The notes below the pieces were generated by a model. That model was not told the origin of the DNA and searched no databases. It worked only from the letters and a program-made list of their open reading frames with translations. A program made the position numbers and the translations under genes. A DNA stretch of 61,934 nucleotides from a virus: positions 1-61,934 of the IMG/VR virus record IMGVR_UViG_3300037133_000055. The stretch is one strand, 5' to 3'. Below, one piece after another: positions 5,529 to 14,565 of this stretch. Position 1 is the stretch's first letter; each line of letters opens with the position of its first letter.

Positions 5529-5978
5529 ATGAGTAAAGCTACACTCGTAAGAGGCCTTCTTGATGATGCAGGCGAGTTGCTCTCCAAGGGCAGACTAGAA
5601 GCAAACCAGGCAATTAACGAGTTCCCAGGTTTAACACATTCGGCTACCGTAGCCAAGGATCAGATTATGGATAGCGTCAATAAGGCCTTAAGTAGGACTA
5701 CATCACACGAGGAAAAAGCAGCGGCTGTTAGACGTGGGTTCGGAGCTGTTGCAGATTTCTTTGTGAGGGGCGACCGCGACCATATGGGAGAGCTATTGCA
5801 CAATCAGAGCTGGGGAACTAGCGCTGCTCGTATCGGTGGGGCTGCTGTATTAGGAGCCGCTGCAATTGGCGGAACTAAAGCAGTAGCAAGAGGCATTGGT
5901 AATTCTACAATTGGACAGGATGCATTAGTCGGTGGAGCTATTGTCGGTGGAGCTATTGGTCTGCCCTTCTTACTATAA
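5529..5978 (+). CDS. Small Gly/Ala-rich, membrane-active-looking protein (149 aa)
   Basis: Starts at ATG 5529 after GGGGTGAT. The first 95 residues are helical and charged. The last 50 form two Gly/Ala-rich hydrophobic stretches (GGAAVLGAAAIGG and GGAIVGGAIGLPFLL) typical of glycine-zipper membrane segments. The stop is directly followed by the ATG of the next gene. With its neighbours it forms a run of small proteins between the packaging genes; a virion-internal or ejected role is inferred from the company it keeps. No family recognised. Confidence 0.6.
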   Translation: MSKATLVRGLLDDAGELLSKGRLEANQAINEFPGLTHSATVAKDQIMDSVNKALSRTTSHEEKAAAVRRGFGAVADFFVRGDRDHMGELLHNQSWGTSAARIGGAAVLGAAAIGGTKAVARGIGNSTIGQDALVGGAIVGGAIGLPFLL

Positions 5979-6346
5979 TGAGTGCTGCACAGTTTCTCAC
6001 TGGATTTGCTAAGAACAGCGTTCGCTTTTTGAATGAAGCTCGCGGTGTTACTGCAGATGCTATTGACAATACTCACGCAGCAGCTAATGCACTACTTACC
6101 CGAGACAAGAAGTTTCACCATCTCACATTTTCTAGGTTAGGTAAGGGATTATTAGTTGGCGGCCTTGGTATTGGCGCCGTCAGTGAGTTTAATAAAGATA
6201 CAGAAAGAGCTGAGACGGGAACAGTAACACCTGGCTTTAATCCGTACCCAGCTAATACATATGATGGTCAGTCACCACAGTCTCCTTATAGTACAGGAGC
6301 AGATGGTAATCTGGTGTTTGCATTACATAATCTACGACATGGATAA
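5978..6346 (+). CDS. Small hypothetical protein with one hydrophobic Gly-rich segment (122 aa)
   Basis: The start ATG overlaps the stop of the preceding gene (TAATG), showing coupled translation. Residues about 50-62 (GKGLLVGGLGIGAV) are a short Gly-rich hydrophobic segment. The C-terminal half is Pro/Tyr/Asn-rich and probably extended. It shares the design of its neighbours: helical N-terminus, glycine-zipper patch, flexible end. Function unknown. Confidence 0.6.
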   Translation: MSAAQFLTGFAKNSVRFLNEARGVTADAIDNTHAAANALLTRDKKFHHLTFSRLGKGLLVGGLGIGAVSEFNKDTERAETGTVTPGFNPYPANTYDGQSPQSPYSTGADGNLVFALHNLRHG

Positions 6347-6360
6347 GGAGTATACATATA

Positions 6361-6639
6361 ATGGCTAAGTCAGTTGCACCTAACAACAATGGCAATCCTG
6401 GGACCCTCGGTGGATTCAATTTCTCTTCGCCTTCATTCGGTCCTTTCCCTCAGGTAAATACCTTCAAGTCTGCCACTCCTGGCGATCCGAATCAGGTTGC
6501 CAAGAACGCACCAACTCAGGCGCCACTCTGGACTCAACTTCTAACTCCTCCTCAGGCAAACACTGCATCCCTTGCGAAGTCAATGTCTGTACCGGCACTA
6601 AAGATTAGAACAGGCAACCCGGGAGGCCTTGGTCAGTAA
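6361..6639 (+). CDS. Pro/Asn-rich flexible hypothetical protein (92 aa)
   Basis: ATG 6361 follows AAGGAG. The product is poor in secondary-structure formers and rich in Asn, Pro, Gly and Thr (for example NNNGNPGTLGGFNFSSPS), so it is probably extended or a linker-like virion component. It is flanked closely by genes in the same orientation. No family recognised. Confidence 0.55.
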   Translation: MAKSVAPNNNGNPGTLGGFNFSSPSFGPFPQVNTFKSATPGDPNQVAKNAPTQAPLWTQLLTPPQANTASLAKSMSVPALKIRTGNPGGLGQ

Positions 6640-6777
6640 ATGGCGGTTAAGGGTGGAACTAGAGCACAGACGATTCAGCTAACAAAGAATACTACACTGC
6701 AGGTACTGGCTCAGCCAACGCTCGGTAAAGATGCCGCAGCCTGGCTGAGACCTACGGTGATTAAGAAAGGAAAGTAA
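6640..6777 (+). CDS. 45-aa basic hypothetical protein
   Basis: A 45-codon ORF whose ATG follows the TAA of the previous gene directly. The product is basic and begins MAVKGGTRAQTIQLTKN, with a Trp near residue 36 and a Lys-rich end. Tight packing on both sides and normal composition support it. Function unknown. Confidence 0.5.
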   Translation: MAVKGGTRAQTIQLTKNTTLQVLAQPTLGKDAAAWLRPTVIKKGK

Positions 6778-6783
6778 GTAACT

Positions 6784-7221
6784 ATGGCAAATGCAGCCGC
6801 TCCGACTCCTAGTGGATTTTCAAAGCTACGTCACGTATTCCAGAAGTATCAACTGGATAAAGGACTTGGAGCGCTTAGCTTTGGTATAGATTACATGACT
6901 GATCGCAAGCAAGGCAAGAGCGTTATGTCGTCTCTTGCCAGTGCTGGGGTAAGTAATGCTGCATATATACTCTGGCCAGAGTACGGTCTATTGCAGATTG
7001 GCGCTCAGTTTGGAACTATGGGTGCAGCAGCCCTGCTAAACAATGCCAAGGGCAACGAGTACAAGAGGCAGACGATGGCCAACCGCGGGTACATTGGTGG
7101 TGGCTATCAGGACACGCAGGCTAACGCTACGATGCGTCAGGCTGGTATGCAGTCAATAGCTAACTCCTACGCTAATGTAAATACCGCCTTCGGCAACGAA
7201 GCGAGAATGTATTCGGGGTGA
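6784..7221 (+). CDS. Hypothetical protein, possible minor virion component (145 aa)
   Basis: ATG 6784 follows AAAGGAAAG. The protein has an N-terminal charged helix, a central hydrophobic region (residues about 50-85, including EYGLLQIGAQFGTMGAAALL) and a Gln/Asn/Ala-rich C-terminus. This is the same overall plan as the other small genes between 5529 and 7617. No enzymatic motif is visible. Role in the particle is inferred from position next to the terminase. Confidence 0.55.
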   Translation: MANAAAPTPSGFSKLRHVFQKYQLDKGLGALSFGIDYMTDRKQGKSVMSSLASAGVSNAAYILWPEYGLLQIGAQFGTMGAAALLNNAKGNEYKRQTMANRGYIGGGYQDTQANATMRQAGMQSIANSYANVNTAFGNEARMYSG

Positions 7222-7227
7222 TAGGCA

Positions 7228-7617
7228 ATGTCTGACAGATCATTATTTGAAACGGTTGCTGGTTTTTTTAGGAGTGGCGCTAAGGCAGGAAGACGTACTA
7301 TCATGGAAGAAGGAGGAAAGGCAGAAGAAGATCTACAAGCTAAAGCCTTAGGTCACGATCTAAAACAAAGTAGAGACAATAATCTTTTTTCTGGCGAAAC
7401 GAAACCTAATACAAAACGTTCAAGTCTGCCAGGTGGAGAACTTGCGTCAAATATGTCTGTTGGAGATAGATGGAGAAACCTTAGCCCATATGCGAGAGGT
7501 GGAGTTTATCTAGGCGGTGGTGCCTTGGCTACTGCTGGCATTGTTTCTGCATTGCATGGTCGTCAACACAGAACTCCTAATTCAGAACTTTATTCTAATC
7601 CATATGGCGTGATGTAG
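7228..7617 (+). CDS. Small protein with one C-terminal membrane-like segment (129 aa)
   Basis: ATG 7228 lies seven bases after the previous stop, with a GGGGTGAT site. The N-terminal 90 residues are charged and helical. Residues about 92-112 (GGVYLGGGALATAGIVSAL) form a Gly-rich hydrophobic span, followed by a short polar tail. It completes the run of small Gly-rich proteins before the terminase. Function unknown. Confidence 0.6.
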   Translation: MSDRSLFETVAGFFRSGAKAGRRTIMEEGGKAEEDLQAKALGHDLKQSRDNNLFSGETKPNTKRSSLPGGELASNMSVGDRWRNLSPYARGGVYLGGGALATAGIVSALHGRQHRTPNSELYSNPYGVM

Positions 7618-7620
7618 CTT

Positions 7621-9273
7621 ATGTCTCAACTCACAAAAGAGGAAATACAACAGGCTGAGATTTTGGCTGATCCGGTGCAGTGGGCATGGGTCTATCTGAA
7701 CTGGAAAGCTCGGGACTATCAAGAAGAAATCTTGCGTGATGAATACTATAGGCAGGTGTGGCGACTTGGTCGTCGTACTGGTAAGACCGAAGAGATTATT
7801 ATCAAGAGTCTGCACAAAGCTTATACCAAGAAGAGATTCCGTATCATCATTGTTACACCATACGAAAATCAGATCCGAGTTTTCTGGGATCGCTTTGATG
7901 AACTGATCGACGAATCACCAGAACTAAGGGCTTCGATCAAGAGCAAGACCCGCAATCCTTATACAATAAAATTTAAAAATGGTTCCAGGATCACAGGCTT
8001 CACTGCCGGTACCAAAGCTGGTAACGGTGGAGCTAACGTTCGTGGTCAGGGAGCTGACTGGATCTTTCTTGATGAGGCTGACTATCTGTTGCATGACGAT
8101 ATCGTAGCTGTTACCTCAATCGCCATAGAGGCGCCTGAAAGAATTCATATCTTCGTAAGTTCTACTCCTACGGGACGGCACGACTTCTTCTGGAAGATCT
8201 GTACCGACGCCAGGAGTCCATATAAAGAATACCACTTCTCTTCTAAGGTAAACCCCGAGTGGACAGATAAGGCCGACGAAGAGTTTAGGATATTACATAC
8301 AGAGATCGATTATGCTCATGAAATCCTTGCTGAGTTTGGCGAGGAAGCTGCTGGTGTATTTAGACATGAGTATCTAGAACGGGCCAGCAACCAGATCCAT
8401 TATTGTTATCAGGACCTTAACTATGCACAAGAACAGCACATAAAAAACAACGATATAACAGTAATGAGACTTGGACCATATGACGAGTACTACAAACCTC
8501 CTGCAGGCGGTCTGAGGACCATCGGTGTGGACTGGGATAAGGTCCAAGCGACACCTCAGATTGTTGTGACAGAGTACGTGAAAGAACTGAACAAGTTCCA
8601 GGTAATCTATCACGAGGATATTCCTCAATCGGAGTTCACGCTAGACAAGGCCGTGCAGACTATCATCTCTCTCAATAGTCTCTATCATCCTGACTGGATC
8701 TATTGCGACAGAGGGATGGGCGAGTATCAAGTAGAGATGTTACATGCATATGGAATACAGCATCCTGAGTCCGGTTTAGAGAACAAAGTCAAAGGTTGGG
8801 CGTTTAATCAGAATGTTGAGATAGTGGATCCCGCAACCAGAGAGCTTGTAGCCAAGCCATTAAAACACTTCATGGTTAATAACGGCGTCTGGTTATTTGA
8901 AAGAGACCGTATCTTACTATCAGCTTATGATGAGATGCTTTACTATCAGCTTATGAATTACTCTGTTGTCAGAAAATCTGTGAGTGGTGCTCCTATTTAC
9001 ACGTCACATGACGAGCATGCACTGGACGCCTTCATGCTTTCTCTGGCAGCCTTCGCTATAGAATTCCCTGAGATCACGAACACTATTCAGAATCCTGATA
9101 ATAGTGCTCATCTTCTAAATCTTCCCTCCCCTGCTAAAGCAACTGCTAAGGCGGTATTCCCCGACACCTATAGGAATAGTGGTCGTAACCGTCGTATTGA
9201 TTGCAGGACATCGACCTGGGGTACGCGTGGTGCTACTACAGGTTCCTCTCCAGTCCGCAGGAAATTTTTTTAA
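7621..9273 (+). CDS. terL: Terminase large subunit
   Basis: The ATP-driven motor and nuclease that packages phage DNA into the prohead. The ATPase half shows a Walker A motif GRRTGKT (residues 50-56) and Walker B IFLDEAD with D151/E152; the TPTG at about 180 fits the coupling motif. The nuclease half has an RNase H-like set: D304 in GVDWD, D363 in YCDRG and D469 in EHALDAF. The length, 550 aa, is normal. The last 40 residues are basic and unusual. It starts three bases after the preceding gene, with a weak ribosome binding site. Confidence 0.93.
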   Translation: MSQLTKEEIQQAEILADPVQWAWVYLNWKARDYQEEILRDEYYRQVWRLGRRTGKTEEIIIKSLHKAYTKKRFRIIIVTPYENQIRVFWDRFDELIDESPELRASIKSKTRNPYTIKFKNGSRITGFTAGTKAGNGGANVRGQGADWIFLDEADYLLHDDIVAVTSIAIEAPERIHIFVSSTPTGRHDFFWKICTDARSPYKEYHFSSKVNPEWTDKADEEFRILHTEIDYAHEILAEFGEEAAGVFRHEYLERASNQIHYCYQDLNYAQEQHIKNNDITVMRLGPYDEYYKPPAGGLRTIGVDWDKVQATPQIVVTEYVKELNKFQVIYHEDIPQSEFTLDKAVQTIISLNSLYHPDWIYCDRGMGEYQVEMLHAYGIQHPESGLENKVKGWAFNQNVEIVDPATRELVAKPLKHFMVNNGVWLFERDRILLSAYDEMLYYQLMNYSVVRKSVSGAPIYTSHDEHALDAFMLSLAAFAIEFPEITNTIQNPDNSAHLLNLPSPAKATAKAVFPDTYRNSGRNRRIDCRTSTWGTRGATTGSSPVRRKFF

Positions 9274-9330
9274 TAGGTATCGACGGACCGTTTTTGGTCT
9301 TGTTAATACAGTCGTGTTCCTCCTCTCTCT

Positions 9331-9374
9331 TGTTCGGCTGGTCGGCACACCCCCTCCTACTTGCCAGCCGAACA
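9331..9374 (+). other. Strong hairpin between terminase and the next gene
   Basis: TGTTCGGCTGG (9331-9341) pairs perfectly with CCAGCCGAACA (9364-9374) around a 22-base pyrimidine-rich loop. The gap 9274-9408 also holds a smaller GACC/GGTC hairpin. Only a weak T-rich stretch follows, so it may be a partial terminator or a translation-control element for the next gene, whose AGGAGG site begins 20 bases later. Confidence 0.5.
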
Positions 9375-9408
9375 CCTTTATTCTAGATTCTGCTAGGAGG
9401 GAACAACT

Positions 9409-10323
9409 ATAAATCTTGATTATTCACCAAATATACAGTTCACTCTACCCCCTGCTACTGCAGGTGCCACAACCACGGCTACTACTACGGCAGCCAACGG
9501 TACAGTAACAACGACCACTTCTGGATCACAGTACTCCACTGTCATATCCCAGACTAACTCATATTCTTTGAGTAATACAATTAATCAGATAACTACTCTT
9601 CAGGCAAGTAATAACCTGTCAGGAGAATACTATAACGATGTCAACTCTGCTCTGGCTAATAGCCTGAGTATATTGAATGCGCAGTATGCTTATATAGGTA
9701 ATGACAATAGCGCATGGGCATCAGCCTTGCAGACATGGCAGACTCTCGATCAGACTGCAAGTGCTCAACAAGAATTAATACCATGGATCGCTCAGGTATA
9801 TCCTGATGAATATCCAGAATATACGGATGCAGTTATAAGTTATAACGGATTGCAACAGGACAGTGACAGCGCGCTACTTACCTTCCAGAATCTTAGTCAG
9901 ATAAACTTTTCTGTAGCTGATATGGTTAATGTACAGATGAGTTTTATTGAAGGACTAACCAACGTACTATCTGCTTCTATTATGACATCTGATGTTGATA
10001 GTTACATTACCGGTGCCTTAGCTGCATATCAACAGGCAAAGCTTGCGCCTGGTATTGCCAAGAACACATTGGTATATCGTATGACTAATGCAGCAAGACA
10101 AACAAAGCTCAGTAACTCATTACTGATTGCACAGCAGAGAATGCTCAGCCTTACTCCAACTATACGTTTGCAATTGACAAACGCAGATCAGGCAGCTGGA
10201 GTAACTACCCTTCAAGATCTCGCCGATGGTATCGACAAAGATTATTCTACGAAACTACTTGATCTATATAAGACTTACTCCATATATACGAATACTCTTG
10301 GGACATTGATTCAATCAGGCTAG
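9409..10323 (+). CDS. Hypothetical helical virion-type protein (304 aa), apparent ATA start
   Basis: The frame has a stop at 9394-9396 and a strong AGGAGG at 9395-9400. The first ATG/GTG/TTG-type codon (TTG 9568) is 159 bases further and has no ribosome binding site. The codon at ideal distance is ATA (9409). The first 50 residues read as a Thr/Ser-rich segment consistent with coding. The rest is helical and Gln/Ser/Asn-rich. It lies between terminase and a metallophosphoesterase. Function unknown; the start is inferred. Confidence 0.65.
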   Translation: MNLDYSPNIQFTLPPATAGATTTATTTAANGTVTTTTSGSQYSTVISQTNSYSLSNTINQITTLQASNNLSGEYYNDVNSALANSLSILNAQYAYIGNDNSAWASALQTWQTLDQTASAQQELIPWIAQVYPDEYPEYTDAVISYNGLQQDSDSALLTFQNLSQINFSVADMVNVQMSFIEGLTNVLSASIMTSDVDSYITGALAAYQQAKLAPGIAKNTLVYRMTNAARQTKLSNSLLIAQQRMLSLTPTIRLQLTNADQAAGVTTLQDLADGIDKDYSTKLLDLYKTYSIYTNTLGTLIQSG

Positions 10324-10334
10324 GGGGAACTTAT

Positions 10335-11177
10335 ATCGCTAAGGTAGATATCGACCTTGAAAAGATACTAGAGGATCTTGGTATTGGGGCAAAGCAAGAT
10401 AACGGAACAATCGAAAAGAAGATCTGGTTGCACGACTATTCTGATTTGCCAAGCATGCAGCTCGTACCTCTTGCAGATTGGCATGATGGTAGCTGTGGTA
10501 CCAATCATACATTTATAAATAGTCTTGTGACCTACTGCTTAGCCAACGAGGATTGCTATGCCGTTGGCGTGGGTGATCTAGCGGAGAATGCTACAAGGAC
10601 TTCTGTTGGTGCTGGATTCTTTGAAGAGAATGTCCACATCCAGGATCAGATGGACAACCTATATGAACTGCTTGCGCCACTGGCTGCCACTGGTAGGTTA
10701 TGGGGATTAGAAGAAGGTAACCACTGCTTCCGAACAACAGCGTTACTTGGTCTACATCCAATGAAGATTGTAGCTGATAGATTAGGAGTTCCTTTCCTTG
10801 GATACACTTCCTACCATTTAGTTAAGGTTGGTATGCAGCAGTATCGTGTCTTCGTTGGACATAATGCAGGCGGTGGTGGCCGCACCATGGCTGCCAAATC
10901 CAGGGCTGCAGAAAACCCCAAGGATGTTGCTGACTGTGACATTTACATAACTGGTCATACCCATTTTCTTGGTCACCATAGAGCAACGCATTTTGAATTT
11001 GATGAAGACAATCTGGTTATGCGTGAACGTATGCGTTACTTTGTGTCATGCGGATCTGCGCTTAACTACTTTAATAGTTATGCAGAGATGTCAATCTTAC
11101 CACCGTTATCTATTGGTGCTCCACTTATGGTATTCAAAGGTGGTCCGCAATGGGGCATTCGCATCATAGATGATTGA
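10335..11177 (+). CDS. Calcineurin-like metallophosphoesterase (280 aa)
   Basis: Shows the ordered metal-binding motifs of the family: D48-W-H50, GD with D81, GNH with N129/H130, a GHN near residue 178 and GHTH with H208/H210. These bind two metals and hydrolyse phosphoesters. Substrate is unknown; nucleic acid ends are plausible for a gene between terminase and portal. The start is unusual: GGGGG lies seven bases before ATC (10335), and the first TTG in frame (10428) has no ribosome binding site and would remove 31 coding-like residues. Confidence 0.85.
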   Translation: MAKVDIDLEKILEDLGIGAKQDNGTIEKKIWLHDYSDLPSMQLVPLADWHDGSCGTNHTFINSLVTYCLANEDCYAVGVGDLAENATRTSVGAGFFEENVHIQDQMDNLYELLAPLAATGRLWGLEEGNHCFRTTALLGLHPMKIVADRLGVPFLGYTSYHLVKVGMQQYRVFVGHNAGGGGRTMAAKSRAAENPKDVADCDIYITGHTHFLGHHRATHFEFDEDNLVMRERMRYFVSCGSALNYFNSYAEMSILPPLSIGAPLMVFKGGPQWGIRIIDD

Positions 11178-11196
11178 GGACTAGCGAGGTTGTTAT

Positions 11197-13191
11197 ATGA
11201 GTTGGATAGGAGACATTCTGCGCCGTAGACGGCCAATAGGCGAAGCTGTTCAAGACATTGTGCAGTTCATTGCAAAGTCTGTCAACAAGGGCAAGCCTAC
11301 TATAGTAACGACAGCACGTAATGCTTTCAGTTCAAGCTCCGTCATCAACTTCAAAGAGGTAGATGATGCCTACAAGAACGATGCTTACATAAGACGAGCT
11401 GTTGATAAATACGTTCACCTACTCTTTAAAGAAGGCTGGAACATGGTCGGCAAGAAAGACCAGGCAGTCAACTACATTAAGAGTCGTTTCGATTTGATGG
11501 CAGCTGTCACCAATGTACCTACTGATGTATTCATGGTCAACATTGCTCATGACCTTGTGGAGTTTCACAATGTATTCCTGGTCAAAGCAAGGGTCAAAGG
11601 TGGCTTTACTTATAGCGGAGTCAAGGCTCAATCTACCAATCCGAGAGGACCAGTCGGTGCATACTTCAGAGTTGTACCTGATGAGATCACTCCACAGTAT
11701 GATGAACGTGGAGATATCAAGTCTTATAGACAGAGCGTAGGTACTACGAATAGAGAATTCAAGCCTGAAGATGTTATTCACATTTACATGAACAAACTTC
11801 CCAACGAGTTCTACGCCACACCGAATGTCTCATGCATGTTAGATGATGCTAAATTACTTCGGCAGATCGAAGACAACGTGGGGATGATGATATATCGTCA
11901 CCTGTTTCCATTATTGCAATATACAGTAGGCAACGGAACCCCAGGTAGCGGTGCTTCACAACCTGAGATTGAAACACTCAGGACTGAAATCATGAACATG
12001 CCGGACGACGGCGCCTTTGTCACGACAGACCGCGTGAAGATTAATGCGATCAAGTTAAGTGTCATCAACGCCGAGGCTTACCTGAAGTACTTCGAGAACC
12101 GTGTGTTTACCGGCCTTGGAGTATCTCAGGTAGCCATGGGCCGGGGTGACACAGCATCTCGTGCAACTGCCGAGAGTATCATCTTCGATATGTATGATCA
12201 GATCAAAGCCTATCAGAAAGTTATGCTTGCCTTCGTAAACCAAGGCATGATTACCGAGTTGCTGCAAGAGGGTGGCTATCAACCCTTGACCAGCCCTGAA
12301 TATAAAGTAGAGATGCTTTTCAATGAGATCGATGTGGACTCTTTAATTAAACGCCAGAACCACGAAGTATTTAAGTTTGTTTCTAATCTGCAGACCTGGG
12401 AAGAGACCAGGAAGAGTCTGAATATGGAAGCAAGTGCTGATGAAAAACGCTTGTACTTCAACCTCGTGACAATACCTGTAGCTGCTGCAAATGCCGCTGC
12501 CTACAATGATGACTATACTGCTAATGCAGCCAACCGTACTGAGCCCAAGAACCAACACAGTCAATCAATGCATGAGATGTCTGGGCTTCAGATTAAGTTG
12601 GAGACACCGTCCTTTAGTCAGTTTGTCACTGAAGACTATCGAAGACTACAACACGATGTGTTGGGATTACTTTCTGATGGACGTACATACGACAAGAGCC
12701 AACATGAGATCAATGGCTTGACAGCTCTGACCTTTCAAATTATTACCAATAGACTTGTCAAAGAAGCCATGAGATCGTATCAGCAAGGAAGCGAACAAGC
12801 AATTGCAGATTATAATCAGGCGCCTCTAGGGACGCATGCTCTACCTACCGCCATGAGCACGCGTGTCTATCTATATATGCATAACCTACAGAACGATGTA
12901 AAGAACATGATTGAGAAGGCTGCCAGCAAAGAACAAGTAGTTAGTATCTTCGACAGTACACTCTATCGTTTACGATCTACTGTCTCTGATACAATACCTC
13001 GTGCTTACAATGTTGGTTATGCAATGGTAGCTCGCTCCCTCGGAGTAAAGACTCTTACAGCTGTATCTGCTGGCGATTCCTGTAAGGGTTGCGAGAGTCA
13101 CGATGTTAGCCTGGAAGATCTGGACATCATGTCAGTCCCTCCATGGCATCATTATTGTGGCTGTTTTCTTAAAGCCAAAGGAAGTGATTAG
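11197..13191 (+). CDS. Portal protein with fused MuF-type C-terminal domain (664 aa)
   Basis: By position and length this is the dodecameric portal at the packaging vertex. The N-terminal 420 residues have portal-like alternating helical and beta segments. The C-terminus from about residue 590 has the head-morphogenesis (MuF/gp7-type) pattern: a helix with RAYNVGYAM, then C629/C632 in SCKGC, and PPWHHYCGC (C654/C656). In many phages this domain is a separate gene after the portal; here it is fused. Start ATG 11197 has GAGG upstream. Confidence 0.8.
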   Translation: MSWIGDILRRRRPIGEAVQDIVQFIAKSVNKGKPTIVTTARNAFSSSSVINFKEVDDAYKNDAYIRRAVDKYVHLLFKEGWNMVGKKDQAVNYIKSRFDLMAAVTNVPTDVFMVNIAHDLVEFHNVFLVKARVKGGFTYSGVKAQSTNPRGPVGAYFRVVPDEITPQYDERGDIKSYRQSVGTTNREFKPEDVIHIYMNKLPNEFYATPNVSCMLDDAKLLRQIEDNVGMMIYRHLFPLLQYTVGNGTPGSGASQPEIETLRTEIMNMPDDGAFVTTDRVKINAIKLSVINAEAYLKYFENRVFTGLGVSQVAMGRGDTASRATAESIIFDMYDQIKAYQKVMLAFVNQGMITELLQEGGYQPLTSPEYKVEMLFNEIDVDSLIKRQNHEVFKFVSNLQTWEETRKSLNMEASADEKRLYFNLVTIPVAAANAAAYNDDYTANAANRTEPKNQHSQSMHEMSGLQIKLETPSFSQFVTEDYRRLQHDVLGLLSDGRTYDKSQHEINGLTALTFQIITNRLVKEAMRSYQQGSEQAIADYNQAPLGTHALPTAMSTRVYLYMHNLQNDVKNMIEKAASKEQVVSIFDSTLYRLRSTVSDTIPRAYNVGYAMVARSLGVKTLTAVSAGDSCKGCESHDVSLEDLDIMSVPPWHHYCGCFLKAKGSD

Positions 13192-13196
13192 CTGAA

Positions 13197-14564
13197 TTGA
13201 AGAAGTATCCCAGTGTACAAGTAGACCAGTTTAGATTAGAGAACCTCTTGCCGACTGGATGGCAGGTTCAGGAAGCAGATGGCAGTAAGAAGAACCTGAT
13301 CTGCGATATTGAGGCTATTCATGCCTGCACTACCGGCAATTTCAATACCTATACTACCGAAGAACTTCGTAAAGCACTGCCTACCTGGACGAGTCCTTAT
13401 CATAAACCAATCTTGACTCATCACAATACCCGCGACGGAGAGCCAATCGGCAGGATACTTGATGCCAGAATGGGCTATTCGGAACAGGCCAAGCAAGATT
13501 GCGTGGTAATAAGAGTTGAAATCTCAGACGCTGAGTCCATGCAGAAGGTTAAGGACGGCCGCTACATTACAGTCTCGATTGGAAGTAGAACATCAAAGGC
13601 TATCTGTTCTATCTGTGGACAGGACATCATAGCTGAAGGCTACTGTGACCACGAGGCCGGGGAAGTTTACAACGGTAAACAGTGCACAGTATTACTCAAA
13701 GGCATTACTCATAATGAAGCTTCTTTTGTCAATGTCCCTGCCGATAACAACGCACAGGTAGTCGGCATTGTCAGTGAAGGTTATTTGTTTGGAAGTGACA
13801 GTCTGGTCAGCTTGTCTGATCCAGGCACTAATTTGTTAGAGCACCAGGGCGGTATGCAAATAATGGAGGCTCTAGGCATCAAGGAGGTTGAACAGTTGCA
13901 CGTTTTGCAAGAAGCGCATGATACATTACACACCCAGTTCACTGCAGGACCAAGCGATGCATTGCGTGATGCCCATGCCGAGATTGTACGGCAGATGCTT
14001 GGCGCCACGATTGAACATGCGATGACAGACGCTCTCGACGAAACACTGCCAGAGGATTTGCGTCCAGTTATTGAAAATGCTCCACTTGATTTTGGTAAGT
14101 TCGCTGAACTCTTGGCTCAGTCTGGGCGCGACCTGGAAGCTGTCAATGTAAGTCTGGCTGCTGTAACTCTAGAACGAGATGCGGCTAAGACTGAGGCAGA
14201 GAAGCTGACCTTAGAGAATGAGACTCTTCAGGCCACTGTCACACAGTTAGGTGAACAGCTGGTTACGGTAGAGACGGAAGTCCGCCAGGTATTGGCCGAA
14301 CAACTGGTTGAGTTGGCATTGCCGGCACCAGAAGACCATGCTGTTGCCGTAGGAGAGTTTGTTGTAAAGTCAAAAGATGTTCTTCGGGAATTGCTGACAG
14401 AGTCTCGTAAGCAATTCAAAGAGCTGTATGTTGTTAAAGATCCTACTCTTTCTAATGAGGATCTGCCGGACACTTCTGAAGCAACGGCAACAGCTATGCG
14501 GGTAGAGGCGTTCTCTGGTTTATTTAGAGGACCATCCCGTGCAATAACAAAGGAGGTTAAATAG
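13197..14564 (+). CDS. Putative prohead protease with scaffold-like C-terminus (455 aa)
   Basis: Starts at TTG 13197, five bases after the portal gene. Residues 40-190 resemble a head-maturation protease: an N-terminal PILTHHN/GRILDAR stretch, a strand with ISIGSRT-like sequence, and KGITHNEASFVNVPA, where a His followed by Ser and a VPA end is typical of phage prohead proteases. A Cys4-type insertion (CSICG...CDHE...C) is embedded. From residue 300 on it is a Glu/Gln/Leu-rich coiled coil, as expected of a scaffold. Catalytic residues are not confirmed. Confidence 0.5.
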   Translation: MKKYPSVQVDQFRLENLLPTGWQVQEADGSKKNLICDIEAIHACTTGNFNTYTTEELRKALPTWTSPYHKPILTHHNTRDGEPIGRILDARMGYSEQAKQDCVVIRVEISDAESMQKVKDGRYITVSIGSRTSKAICSICGQDIIAEGYCDHEAGEVYNGKQCTVLLKGITHNEASFVNVPADNNAQVVGIVSEGYLFGSDSLVSLSDPGTNLLEHQGGMQIMEALGIKEVEQLHVLQEAHDTLHTQFTAGPSDALRDAHAEIVRQMLGATIEHAMTDALDETLPEDLRPVIENAPLDFGKFAELLAQSGRDLEAVNVSLAAVTLERDAAKTEAEKLTLENETLQATVTQLGEQLVTVETEVRQVLAEQLVELALPAPEDHAVAVGEFVVKSKDVLRELLTESRKQFKELYVVKDPTLSNEDLPDTSEATATAMRVEAFSGLFRGPSRAITKEVK

Positions 14565-14565
14565 T

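Noticed and set aside
9179-9412. 77-codon ORF overlapping the terminase end
   Set aside because: Shadow of the terminase gene and of the hairpin region; no ribosome binding site, unlikely composition.
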